Assembly: GCA_041738135.1 (NCBI GenBank)
Contig: JBGSQK010000053.1
Span: forward strand, 34,894-98,893
Direction: 5' to 3'
DNA from: JAGOMX01 sp041738135
GTDB taxonomy: Bacteria > Pseudomonadota > Alphaproteobacteria > JAGOMX01
Length of the DNA: 64,000 nucleotides
The translations under genes were made by a program, and so were the position numbers. Shown one piece after another: positions 16,101-23,111 of the stretch. Numbering within the stretch: position 1 is the first letter of the stretch; the number at the start of each line of letters is the position of its first letter. The notes beneath the pieces were generated by a model that worked only from the letters and a program-made list of their open reading frames with translations, searched no databases and was not told the DNA's origin.

Positions 16101-18569
16101 CACCAGGTCCTTAAAATCGACAAATTGTTCGTGACAGACGTAGATCTGAATGTCATGCATGTGCCGCGTCATACTTACTAAGAACGTGTAAGGGTCCATA
16201 AGTGGGTCTGGTGAAAGGAAGGTTTTACCTGTGGTTGAGCCCTCAGATTTATGCACACCCATGGCGTAGCCGAGTGTGAACTCTTTGTACTCATCAGCCT
16301 TGAATTTGACCATACGTTCGCCGTCTAGTCTTACCGTCAATTGTTGATGGCGCTTATCGAAAGCCATGATGGTTCCAAGACTGCCGTTTTTAACGCCTTT
16401 GTTGTGCTCTGTCCAAAAGTTCGTGCTTTTTACAAACCGACCGTGGTGATCGTTCTCGGTGAAGCGGATCGCGTCACCGATGGAATATTCCGAACCAGCC
16501 ACATGGAAGTGCTCCCTCAAAAGACCTTGGACCTTCAGCTCAGACCGGATCAACTGATTGAGCTCAAATACCTCCTTATTGGTATAGGCCAGCACCATAC
16601 GCGCCTCATAAGGATTGGATTTCATGTGCGCCAGATAGTCCTTAACCATCTTCCTATGAGCATCTGCCTGTGTTTCAAACCAATGCAAATGACCACGCTC
16701 ATTGTATGGCTGCATGCCGTCCAGCACCCGATGGTCATTAAGCTTCACAGAACATTGCCGCTGCCATTCAACTTTCTGCCTTACCACATTGCTGGTTTCG
16801 GCAAAGCCATAACGTTCAGCAAACAACCGTCCAAAATCACCGGGGTCACGAGACTTTATCTGTGCTGGATCTTGGATGATAAGAACTTTGGCGCCCTGAG
16901 AGGAGGCTTCTTTCAAGAATGGCTCCCACAATGCCCCGCCTATCATGTTGGCCTCATCAACCAGAATCACATCTTTGCTGGAAAAACGGCTCTTCTCCAG
17001 TTCCTTCATGCGATTAAATGCATGGAGATAAGGATTACCCCAAAGCCGACCGCTTTCAACAACAGCCTTTTTCTCCTCATATTGAGCCCAGCTGTGTTTC
17101 AGGCTATCCAACGTGCGACATGGAATGCCGATATCCTGTTCCATAATCTCAACTGCTTTGCCTTGAAATGAGGTACCTATGATTCGATAACCCTCATTCG
17201 CATAAATCTGTGCCACGGCTTTGAGCAGAGTGGTTTTACCGGTACCGGCCTTACCGTTTAGAACCCTTATATCACCACCCGAACACAAGTGATGGATGGC
17301 CGCCGTTTGCTCGGGGAAGAACTTAAAATCATGGCCTTTCTCGCGTGAAGTCCATTGTTCCAGATTCCGAATGCCTTGGTCTATTTTCTGAGATGAAACT
17401 GCTTTTGATGTCCTCTGATTGAGACGATCCGCCATCCCCAATAACGATTCTTCCTGTTGCTGATAGTGGGTAGATGTGTAGATTTTCTCTCGATTCAGAT
17501 TGTGCCCAACATGATGCGCAGAGCCGCTGTCGGATAACAATTTATCCGTCAACTTAACGGCCAATCCTTTCACATCTGAGGCATAACCCTCGTACACAAT
17601 GTCCTCATTGGATGTATTCAGAATCAGTTCATGCGGAATTTCAATCTCATCAACTTTGGCTTTCAAAATTATATAAAGCCGTTCATCGCCGCCTACACGG
17701 CGGATGATCTCTTCCTCAATATGTTTGCGAGTAAAAGTAGTCCGTTTCAGCGCCAGATCATGGATAATCGCCTCGGGCCGCTCACACATGATCTCAATAT
17801 TGCGTTGGCGGATTTCCTCGTTATCCACCACAATCCGGGAATATTCTCCACGCTCAGCAAGCCTCTGCGCAAACCAGCCTTCATGATGAGTGGCCATAAA
17901 AAATGACCCCTGATCTTCTAAAGATCTCGAGTCAATCCGCACAGCATGACCAGCCATTGCTAGTTCTTGATTAACGGCGACCTCCCATTCTTTACGGGTA
18001 ATCATGAGCTCCGGTTTAGAAGTAATCTCCCTGTCTTTACGAACAGAAAACTCACCATCCATAAGCGCTCGGCGGCTAATTTGTGCATGGAAATGTGGAT
18101 TGCCTTTATCCCAGTGGATGGCATATTCCGTCACAAGTTTACGTGAGACAAAACGATTGTTCAGGAAACGCTCTACACAAGCCTCAGCCTGTTCTTTGGT
18201 AAGCTCAAGAGGTATCGCACCCATGATCGTTTGAGCCGTCTGCGTAGACGACAAAAACTTCTCCTTCGCATCCATGCTGCGCTTGTTACGTTCTTCATCA
18301 TGGGGGTGGCCTACAAAACGTAGGTCAGCCAGTTCATCCTCGAACTGTTCAACCTTATTCCACAAAGCATGAGAATTCTGAGCCCAAGCAGGGGCATACT
18401 CTGGAGCCAATATCCTCGAGTGGATAACTTCTTTTTTGTTGGAATAGTTATAGGAAATACCAGTGCGTTGATCATGCCCTTGAGAGCCAGTAATGTACGC
18501 ACCAAAGCCAACGGAAGACCGCCCCTCCGACCGTGATACAAACCCCATGCTCAGCGAACAAATCGCCAT
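13164..18569 (-). CDS. traA: Ti-type conjugative relaxase TraA with RecD-like helicase and primase/TOPRIM regions
   Basis: About 1801 residues. An N-terminal MobA/MobL (MOBQ) relaxase has the metal-binding His cluster GNPHFHAQIS near residues 156-164. A RecD-like superfamily-1 helicase follows, with Walker A GKAGTGKTT near 439-447 and DEANM about 100 residues later. After a long helical middle come a DnaG-like region around 1383-1433 and a TOPRIM domain (FIAEGLETAMS near 1580, LCADND near 1626). Rhizobial TraA proteins are about 1100 residues, so the C-terminal primase-like extension is notable. The relaxase nicks oriT and pilots single-stranded DNA. I chose ATG 18569 (MAICSLS...GRSS); the frame reaches TTG 18602. 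A candidate oriT lies 140-180 bases upstream. Confidence 0.92.
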   Translation of the reverse strand: MAICSLSMGFVSRSEGRSSVGFGAYITGSQGHDQRTGISYNYSNKKEVIHSRILAPEYAPAWAQNSHALWNKVEQFEDELADLRFVGHPHDEERNKRSMDAKEKFLSSTQTAQTIMGAIPLELTKEQAEACVERFLNNRFVSRKLVTEYAIHWDKGNPHFHAQISRRALMDGEFSVRKDREITSKPELMITRKEWEVAVNQELAMAGHAVRIDSRSLEDQGSFFMATHHEGWFAQRLAERGEYSRIVVDNEEIRQRNIEIMCERPEAIIHDLALKRTTFTRKHIEEEIIRRVGGDERLYIILKAKVDEIEIPHELILNTSNEDIVYEGYASDVKGLAVKLTDKLLSDSGSAHHVGHNLNREKIYTSTHYQQQEESLLGMADRLNQRTSKAVSSQKIDQGIRNLEQWTSREKGHDFKFFPEQTAAIHHLCSGGDIRVLNGKAGTGKTTLLKAVAQIYANEGYRIIGTSFQGKAVEIMEQDIGIPCRTLDSLKHSWAQYEEKKAVVESGRLWGNPYLHAFNRMKELEKSRFSSKDVILVDEANMIGGALWEPFLKEASSQGAKVLIIQDPAQIKSRDPGDFGRLFAERYGFAETSNVVRQKVEWQRQCSVKLNDHRVLDGMQPYNERGHLHWFETQADAHRKMVKDYLAHMKSNPYEARMVLAYTNKEVFELNQLIRSELKVQGLLREHFHVAGSEYSIGDAIRFTENDHHGRFVKSTNFWTEHNKGVKNGSLGTIMAFDKRHQQLTVRLDGERMVKFKADEYKEFTLGYAMGVHKSEGSTTGKTFLSPDPLMDPYTFLVSMTRHMHDIQIYVCHEQFVDFKDLVDQLSYGGMRDTLADYQVSEKQRPFLARVQNYKDLIAEVGMMREEMEWTSIQGKAKDTASVKSGDETEKKPEPLYKQAAYNAYQQLFEQKEEAAKEILEDWVNHLPYVRLAGIRRDVLEVDAGFRTRLLSDLEHRASISAQGYMGMVREARKLWSTIEATHPGALSQTHELYGDYTELKSKRDFMASVIHENPRLYRQFFGVKQEENTETHNDYWGDKVLAEDMVYFAGVKDQAKAHYKEYERNIYREGLTDEQKQDFDLVNSYVQMRNRAATVFGQIKKLEENSVQVSSNSLVTQEEFKKCQALRDELALQIVSPGGQVQQHLEQHKVDENKMLEHAIGGQTRALIKEYREVADVHTRADLAGKLMLQLTYDKSKQIMKEADVDFNRLTFDVAFNKGVVSGEIATDVQPDEVYKPIKDYLSKSHEVARLWSMVQAKGKESDMALEPMAIMNQSTQKPEWLQLLSARNQNAEVLVQNQVALIAFKGMRPEAESKLYAQAQKNGSKEISRFTPTRNAHHEVYKERPTYLSADVVLDAAHGRYADIVPRILGQTSTKQSNKIQLRFGGDGKLSFTIAGSKAGLWYDFSTSEKGNIFHLIQREKGVDFRGAVEYLAQELNMNSHDLARMPVEKRYDEPTIDQKLEDDQKLKSVADLYAKAQPIKGSVVETYLRRERSIHGTISDDLKCLPKGTSFLYNGEQKRLGHNCFAAFGRKADGSLSVVQVTKLNRDGTRAKNQEGDKLNKLQYGLSKESFVTLQEGSGRVFIAEGLETAMSIKETGVAGKIVASLGIHNMANYSGPERTIVLCADNDEHKTTSQTHLLVQKAMEALEDKGHTVDVLKPSTPGQDFNDVLREQGPTGVAEYVKQYIEDASKTQDSPNVAEPKPCLDEDSKIRMNDTPIGKAAASFDDLFKDLKSTADPVAKEKLLVELDEKMKLLAKDPTIIQSIKAINEPVGAKLEEMHHKLQEHDRIKQRDRGMEM

Positions 18570-18939
18570 AATGAACCGCGCCCAAGTAAATTTAGGCGTC
18601 AATCATTTTATTAAACCTGGAGTCTCTTGGATGCCGACTTCTATGAAAAGTCTTAAAGTACTTGCCTCAGTATCTAATAAATATACACGCCCGTGGCCAT
18701 CAAGCACAAGCGAATTTTCAATTCGTGCATAAGTGCGCCAGGAACTCCTGGAAAATGGATGATAGTTTTTAATCCCACCCTCAAGCACCGTATATCGTGT
18801 CTAAACCAGCCAAAACGGCGCCTGAGTGTATTTTTCAATGCACAGACTTCTCTTGCTAAGAGGCACTTACAATCGATTTTCCGCAACAAAAGCAATAAAT
18901 GGAAAAGAAAGCTTGCGGATAAGATCGTAAGCGTTTATA
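18570..18939. other. Intergenic region between traA and the SRPBCC gene, containing the candidate oriT
   Basis: About 370 bases with no convincing gene. A minus-strand frame (GTG 18788 to TGA about 18603, 61 codons) crosses it, but it has no ribosome site, overlaps the oriT-like repeats and is probably fortuitous. The most informative structure is the inverted-repeat/nic-like block at 18711-18751. Confidence 0.5.
18711..18751 (+). other. oriT: Candidate origin of transfer (oriT) of the RSF1010/Ti (MOBQ) type
   Basis: A perfect inverted repeat CGAATT-TTC-AATTCG (18711-18725) is followed four bases later by TAAGTGCGCC (18730-18739), which closely resembles the nic-region core of MOBQ origins. 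A second perfect repeat CCAGGA-AC-TCCTGG (18738-18751) adjoins it. An inverted repeat just 5' of the nic core is the standard layout, and the site lies between traA and traC, where Ti plasmids carry oriT. The adjacent relaxase is of the matching MOBQ class. The core match is from memory of the family; nicking is not shown. Confidence 0.7.
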
Positions 18940-18957
18940 TAGTAAGTAAGTTTACTA
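18940..18957 (+). promoter_or_regulatory. Inverted repeat, candidate MarR operator
   Basis: TAGTAA-GTAAGT-TTACTA is a perfect dyad 18 bases upstream of the SRPBCC start codon, in the probable promoter of the SRPBCC-MarR operon. MarR proteins bind such dyads near their own promoters, so autoregulation is likely but inferred. Confidence 0.5.
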
Positions 18958-18975
18958 AACGGATAGGAGTTAATT

Positions 18976-19401
18976 ATGTGGCAGAAAACTTATACAAAAG
19001 TATATCCCGGCGTTAAGAAAGAGACCATCTGGGCTTTGTGGGAAGATGTAAATAATTGGGGCAAATGGGATCCTGACATTGAGTATGCAAAGATGACTGA
19101 GCCCTTTCAGGTCGGCAGTCATTTTATAGTCAAACCCAAGGGTGCAGGTGAAGAAACTTTGCAATTGGTTGAGGTGGAAAAATTCAAGAAATTTACCGAC
19201 CATTTAAAATTCGTCGGCGCCAAATTGTATGGCACCCATGAGATGGAAGATACACCCGAAGGACTAAAAATGACGATAACACTACAAGTCACTGGTCCCT
19301 TAAAATTCATCTGGATTAAGCTTGTCGCTCAAGGAATCGTTGACACCATTCCTGAACAAATGGATTCATTAATGAAATTTGCGGAATCCGGAAATGAATA
19401 A
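18976..19401 (+). CDS. SRPBCC-fold (polyketide cyclase/START-like) protein
   Basis: 141 residues. The N-terminal strand and helix contain ALWEDVNNWGKWDPDIEYAK, the typical opening of SRPBCC proteins, and the long C-terminal helix closes the ligand cavity. Family members bind hydrophobic ligands. TAGGAG precedes the ATG. The gene overlaps the marR start (ATGAATAA), so the pair is translationally coupled, and the ligand may be what the MarR protein senses or controls. It lies between the candidate oriT and traC, so it is cargo of the element. Confidence 0.85.
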   Translation: MWQKTYTKVYPGVKKETIWALWEDVNNWGKWDPDIEYAKMTEPFQVGSHFIVKPKGAGEETLQLVEVEKFKKFTDHLKFVGAKLYGTHEMEDTPEGLKMTITLQVTGPLKFIWIKLVAQGIVDTIPEQMDSLMKFAESGNE

Positions 19402-19852
19402 ACATATCTTTAGCGTCGAACAGCCAGAAGATAGCCCTGGTTTCTTGTTATGGCAAACAACAATGACATGGCAAAGAAGGATTAAAAAGGCACTAGAGCC
19501 ATACGGCATTGCTCATGCCCAATTTGTGCTACTCGCTATCCTGCTATGGCACCATAAAATAAAACAAGAACCAACCCAAGTGATCCTTGCTAACTGGTCG
19601 AAGCTGGATAAAATGACAGTATCAAAGTCGTTGAGAGGTTTAGTTGATCAGGGGCTTGTTGTCAGGCATGAACATCCAGAAGATACGCGCGCTAAAGTTG
19701 TTAAACTTACCACTGAAGGCATATCCATGGCCTCAAAACTTGTGCCGGTTGTGGAGCGAATCGATGCTGAATTTTTTGGGAGTCTCCCAGACCACGATCA
19801 GCAATCTCTAATTCAAATTCTTAACAAGTTAGCGGTGGTGAATAATGAGTAG
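19394..19852 (+). CDS. MarR-family transcriptional regulator
   Basis: About 152 residues from the ATG at 19394 (a TTG at 19379 is the alternative). The winged helix reads LDKMTVSKSLRGLVDQGLVVR followed by the wing HEHPEDTRAKVVKLTTEG, a strong MarR signature. It overlaps the SRPBCC gene by 8 bases and the EVE gene by 8 bases, so all three are one operon. It probably represses this operon through the dyad at 18940-18957 until a small ligand binds. Confidence 0.9.
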   Translation: MNKHIFSVEQPEDSPGFLLWQTTMTWQRRIKKALEPYGIAHAQFVLLAILLWHHKIKQEPTQVILANWSKLDKMTVSKSLRGLVDQGLVVRHEHPEDTRAKVVKLTTEGISMASKLVPVVERIDAEFFGSLPDHDQQSLIQILNKLAVVNNE

Positions 19853-20288
19853 ATATTGGATAGGAGTGGCCTCTAAAGAGCACGTCGAGAATGGTGTAAA
19901 GTTGGGTATTTGCCAATTCTGTCATGGTAAATCAGCACCAGCAAAACGTCTTAAAAAAGGAGATCATGTGATTTACTATTCATCAAAGGTTACGATGGAA
20001 GGATCAGAACTGTATCAAAAGTTTACAGCGATCGGCATTGTGAAAGATGACATGCCATATCAGATCGAGATGGAAAATGGCTTCAAACCTTTTAGGCGCA
20101 ACATCGATTATTTAGATGCGACTCATGCAGATATAAAGCCCCTGATTCCCCTATTGCCTTTCATAAAAAATAAAAATTCCTGGGGTTATGTTTTTAGGTA
20201 TGGTTTTTTAGAAATTGATCAGCAATCATTTGAGATCATTGCAAAAGCAATGCTTGGATACAGTCCATTAGACCATTCAACAACCTGA
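19845..20288 (+). CDS. EVE-domain protein (UPF0310-like)
   Basis: 147 residues forming a single EVE domain, starting YWIGVASKEHVENGVKLGICQF and including KGDHVIYYSSK. EVE/PUA-like domains bind modified nucleotides and often occur in antiviral or RNA-related genes, but stand-alone members are poorly characterised. The start overlaps the marR stop region by 8 bases. Its presence in the cargo of a mobilizable element fits a role in protecting or marking nucleic acid, which is inference. Confidence 0.85.
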   Translation: MSRYWIGVASKEHVENGVKLGICQFCHGKSAPAKRLKKGDHVIYYSSKVTMEGSELYQKFTAIGIVKDDMPYQIEMENGFKPFRRNIDYLDATHADIKPLIPLLPFIKNKNSWGYVFRYGFLEIDQQSFEIIAKAMLGYSPLDHSTT

Positions 20289-20412
20289 TTATGGGGGCCG
20301 TTATTACTCTGATACATACTATTGAAAAATCAGATTTCAATGATTTTAAAAATTTGATACACTTGTTCCGTAAAGAGGCAATTTTACATCAACAAAAAAC
20401 GGAGTGAAATCC

Positions 20413-20721
20413 ATGGTGGCCTCTTTAAAAATACGTGCACTAGAAGCGAAAATTGCAATTCTTCAAAATCAACAATTAGAACTCCAAAAACAAAGAGCCA
20501 GCGATATCGCGCAGCTTTTTATCAGACTCAACATCGCTCATATTGACGACACAATAATAGCCGGCAACCTCATAGCCATGAATGATAAAGTCTCTGCGAA
20601 AGATTCCGCTGTGGAGGCCTGGCAGCGTGCCGGTGAGAAATTTCTTCGCCGGAAAAAGACCAAAAACAGGGGCTCTCCCAAAACGATTAGCCAGGCTAAT
20701 CCAACAAATCAACCGTCATAA
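20413..20721 (+). CDS. traC: TraC-like conjugal transfer accessory protein
   Basis: 102 residues. A helical N-terminal region (LKIRALEAKIAILQNQQLEL) is followed by AQLFIRLNIAHIDDTIIAGNL and then EAWQRAGEKFLRR, the pattern of Ti-type TraC, a small relaxosome accessory protein. GGAG at 20401-20404 sits 8 bases before the ATG. It is transcribed away from traA and followed by a TraD-like gene, the same gene order as the tra region of Ti plasmids, apart from cargo genes inserted between oriT and traC. Similarity is judged by pattern and context, not by alignment. Confidence 0.65.
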   Translation: MVASLKIRALEAKIAILQNQQLELQKQRASDIAQLFIRLNIAHIDDTIIAGNLIAMNDKVSAKDSAVEAWQRAGEKFLRRKKTKNRGSPKTISQANPTNQPS

Positions 20722-20749
20722 ATCTGCGCGCAATCGGGAGATCTCTGCT

Positions 20750-21004
20750 ATGAAAAATCAACGCAACTCGGAGCGTCTAAATCGTACACGCTTACTCATC
20801 CAGATCGGCGGCCTAGTCCAAAAGGCCAAAATCATGGAAGCATTTAATATCAATGTTGGTGATGACCTCCAAGACTACGAATCACTCAACAAGGCAGCCA
20901 GACTTCTAGGATTTCTAAGCCATAGCCTTGAGCAATTCGATGAGTCCGAAGCCAGCATGTCTGAACGCGAAAGAAATGGAGAGCGGCTGTTGAGGTATGG
21001 ATAG
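20750..21004 (+). CDS. traD: TraD-like conjugal transfer accessory protein
   Basis: 84 residues from the ATG at 20750, with GGGAG at 20736-20740. The segment RTRLLIQIGGLVQKAKI is the characteristic 'R-K-LGGLVxKAGL' core of the small Ti-type TraD proteins, and AARLLGFL closes the domain. It follows traC by 28 bases. A longer in-frame extension to 20582 overlaps traC and has no ribosome site. traG, which normally comes next, is missing; only a hairpin (21024-21050) and gene debris follow. Confidence 0.7.
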   Translation: MKNQRNSERLNRTRLLIQIGGLVQKAKIMEAFNINVGDDLQDYESLNKAARLLGFLSHSLEQFDESEASMSERERNGERLLRYG

Positions 21005-21023
21005 TGCTGCTATTCATGGTAGT

Positions 21024-21050
21024 ACATATCCACAAATCCTGGGGATATGT
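21024..21050 (+). terminator. Hairpin after the TraD-like gene
   Basis: ACATATCC (21024-21031) and GGATATGT (21043-21050) form a perfect 8-bp stem with an 11-base loop, 20 bases after the traD stop. There is no U-run, so it may be a weak terminator or an RNA/DNA-protein site. Confidence 0.3.
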
Positions 21051-21052
21051 GC

Positions 21053-21217
21053 GTGAATAACAATCCTAACATCATGCCAAATAAAGGTATTTCTCAGGAT
21101 TCAACTTTTGAACAGGGCTTATCCGGTAGCGAGCTGTTTACCCTTACCTATATGAGCTGGCAGGAGCTTGCCGGAGTTAATTGCCGCCCCAATACGGTTC
21201 AAACATTTTTTCCTTAA
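21053..21217 (+). CDS. Small unidentified ORF in the element's debris
   Basis: 54 codons from GTG 21053 (or 47 from ATG 21074) to TAA at 21215-21217. The product begins MPNKGISQDS and contains SELFTLTYMSWQELAG. GGGAT lies about 8 bases before the GTG. I do not recognise it. It could be a short genuine protein or the remaining 5' end of a lost transfer gene. The next 170 bases (21218-21393) hold only short GC-rich direct repeats and no frame I can support. Confidence 0.25.
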   Translation: MNNNPNIMPNKGISQDSTFEQGLSGSELFTLTYMSWQELAGVNCRPNTVQTFFP

Positions 21218-21393
21218 ACTATGTTGAAAAGTCTGCTGACTTTGCCGGATGTTGCCGGATTCTAATTCCTTATCGTAAGCCAACATTCTCAACGTATAGG
21301 TAGCGGCACAAGCACTCTCAAAAAGACTAGCATTAAGCCCCCGTCAGCAACTTTGCGGGAATGCTGCGGGAATTCAAGGCAGGGTACATCTTT

Positions 21394-21630
21394 TTAGGGA
21401 CATTTCACTATAAACCAAACCTTTTTCCTGGTTTGCCCTTGAGAATTAATAATTCCCTTATCTTTTAGTGTGAGTAACTCGTGATTTAGAGTCTGTTCAG
21501 ATATAGCCGGTGAGATCAAATGAAGAATATTTCTCGTAGCCAATTCACTCTCTTGAGTTAGTATATTAACAATCAGGATCTGTCTCAGTGTTAACTGATC
21601 AACTTTTGGCTTTACCGCAATGCTCGGCAG
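21394..21630 (-). pseudogene. Orphan winged-helix C-terminal fragment
   Basis: An open minus-strand frame of 78 codons with no start codon, bounded upstream by TAG at 21631-21633. It encodes LRQILIVNILTQESELATRN, then a second helix and AISEQTLNHELLTLKDKGII, a winged helix of the kind found at the C-terminus of some Fic and regulatory proteins. The missing N-terminus shows it is a remnant. It directly precedes the integrase gene's 3' end, a usual place for debris in an integrated element. Confidence 0.5.
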
Positions 21631-21654
21631 CTAAAACCAATTTCTTCTAACCAT

Positions 21655-22806
21655 TCACCCTTTTCGCTTAGACACCTTGTTGCCAAAGAACTCAGCTGCC
21701 TCACGCAACGGCTCGTCTGCCAGATGCGCATAACGCTGTGTTGTAGATGCCTGGGTGTGCCCAAGCAATTTTCCAACGATACTCAAGCTTAACCCGCTGG
21801 ATACCAAATGAGAAGCGTGGGTGTGGCGCAGATCATGAATGCGAAAGTTCTCTATGCCAGCTTCTTTCAGGACGGTACCCCAAAAAGTTTTAACCTCTTG
21901 GATTGGTTTTCCTTCAACCTTACCAGGAAATAAAAATGGGCTAGGGGATGGATGCAATTCTTTCAATTGCTGCAGAACCTCAAGCGCATTCGACGAAAGT
22001 GGAATATGCTCATTCTTGTTCTGCTTGGTTAAATGTGCTGGTTTGCTCCACACACCTTTTTCCAGATCAAACTGATCCCAGGTAGCATTAAGAACTTCTC
22101 CCTTACGGGCTCCAGTCAACAAAAGCAACCTAAAAACAAACGACGTTGCATGGAACGAGTATTTTTCCAAAACATCACACAACCTAGCCATCTCAGCATC
22201 ATCCAACCAGCGGTCACGTTTCTGTTCCTGGTAGCGTTCAATTCCTTGTGCTGGGTTCTTCTCGCACCAGCCCCAAGAAATAGCTAACGAAAACATTTTT
22301 GATATAAGCGACATGGCTCTGTTAGCCTGATATGGAGTGGATTTGTATTTGGCGTGAAAGTTTTCCATATCCCGATGGGTAACATGCTGAACCTTTTTGT
22401 CACCAATTGTCGGCAGAATTAAATTGGCAAGAAGCAATTTATCGCCGTGTAGGCTCTTCTCCCGTTTTCGTGAACCGTGACGCTCGATATAATCTTGGGC
22501 TAATTGATGAATGGTCTCAAGCTGCCCAACTTTTTTCTTATCTTCGGCTGGGTCTTCGCCATGAGTTACGCTAGCGAGCTTTTTCTTGGCCAGGTCTCGT
22601 GCCTCTTCAGCAGTGATCTGACCATGAACGCCAAGCTTCAATCTTTTTTTGATTCGATCTGAATTGCGATATTCTACGCAGTAAGTCCGGCGGCCGCTAG
22701 GAAGGACGACGACACCAAAGCCTTTAAGTTCGCTATCCCAAATCTTTATGGGCTTCTCAGGGTCCGGTGTTATGGTATCTATCAAACGTTTTGTGATCTT
22801 AGGCAT
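21655..22806 (-). CDS. int: Tyrosine-family site-specific integrase (P4/DUF4102 type)
   Basis: 383 residues. An N-terminal DUF4102-like arm-binding domain (DSELKGFGVVV...SGRRTYCVEY) and a SAM-like core domain lead to a catalytic domain with R234 (TGARKGE), H324-x-x-R327 (HDLRHTHASHL), H350 (LLGHTQ) and Y359 (TTQRYAHL); all catalytic residues are intact. AAGGAG precedes the ATG. The gene start faces the 3' end of tRNA-Thr 175 bases away, the usual layout for integrases that use a tRNA 3' end as attB. Two 16-base direct repeats in between may be arm sites. Confidence 0.95.
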   Translation of the reverse strand: MPKITKRLIDTITPDPEKPIKIWDSELKGFGVVVLPSGRRTYCVEYRNSDRIKKRLKLGVHGQITAEEARDLAKKKLASVTHGEDPAEDKKKVGQLETIHQLAQDYIERHGSRKREKSLHGDKLLLANLILPTIGDKKVQHVTHRDMENFHAKYKSTPYQANRAMSLISKMFSLAISWGWCEKNPAQGIERYQEQKRDRWLDDAEMARLCDVLEKYSFHATSFVFRLLLLTGARKGEVLNATWDQFDLEKGVWSKPAHLTKQNKNEHIPLSSNALEVLQQLKELHPSPSPFLFPGKVEGKPIQEVKTFWGTVLKEAGIENFRIHDLRHTHASHLVSSGLSLSIVGKLLGHTQASTTQRYAHLADEPLREAAEFFGNKVSKRKG

Positions 22807-22882
22807 GCTTTTGCTCCTTTACATACTAAGAAGCTATTACCACGCCTTCATGAAAATGTCACCAAATTGTCGCCAACATGTA

Positions 22883-22918
22883 TAAACATTCTTAAACAAA
22901 CGTAAACATTCTTAAACA
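22883..22918. repeat. Paired 16-bp direct repeats, candidate integrase arm sites
   Basis: TAAACATTCTTAAACA occurs at 22883-22898 and again at 22903-22918, exactly 20 bases apart (two helical turns), between the integrase start and the tRNA. Direct repeats at helical spacing beside an integrase gene are typical arm-binding sites. Confidence 0.5.
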
Positions 22919-22980
22919 TTTGATGGAGCGTCAAATGCCTAATTTTCCTTCTCTTCTCCGCATAAACTCAACGTTTATAC

Positions 22981-23056
22981 TGGTGCCGAAGAGGTGACTC
23001 GAACACCCGGCCTACTGATTACGAATCAGTTGCTCTACCACCTGAGCTACTTCGGC
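22981..23056 (-). tRNA. tRNA-Thr (anticodon CGT)
   Basis: On the minus strand a complete 76-base cloverleaf can be drawn. The acceptor stem GCCGAAG/CTTCGGC is perfect, with discriminator A and an encoded CCA. The D arm contains AGCTCAGGTGGTAGAGC. The anticodon stem ACTGA/TCAGT closes the loop TTCGTAA (anticodon CGT, reading ACG, threonine). The T arm has GTTCGAGTC. Its 3' end points at the integrase gene, so it is the likely attachment site of the element to its left. Confidence 0.96.
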
Positions 23057-23111
23057 AATGTCCATAAATTAATGTTCTTGTGGGGTTAGGTCAATCGGAA
23101 AATAGCATAAC

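Noticed and set aside
16341..17171. 276-codon plus-strand frame inside traA
   Set aside because: It lies on the opposite strand of a strongly supported coding region, has no known domain and no ribosome site; it is a shadow of traA.
18603..18788. Minus-strand frame of 61 codons between traA and the SRPBCC gene
   Set aside because: GTG start without ribosome site, no recognised domain, and it overlaps the inverted repeats and nic-like core of the candidate oriT.
20582..21004. Longer version of the TraD-like ORF
   Set aside because: The extra 56 residues lie inside traC in another frame; a good ribosome site precedes the internal ATG at 20750.
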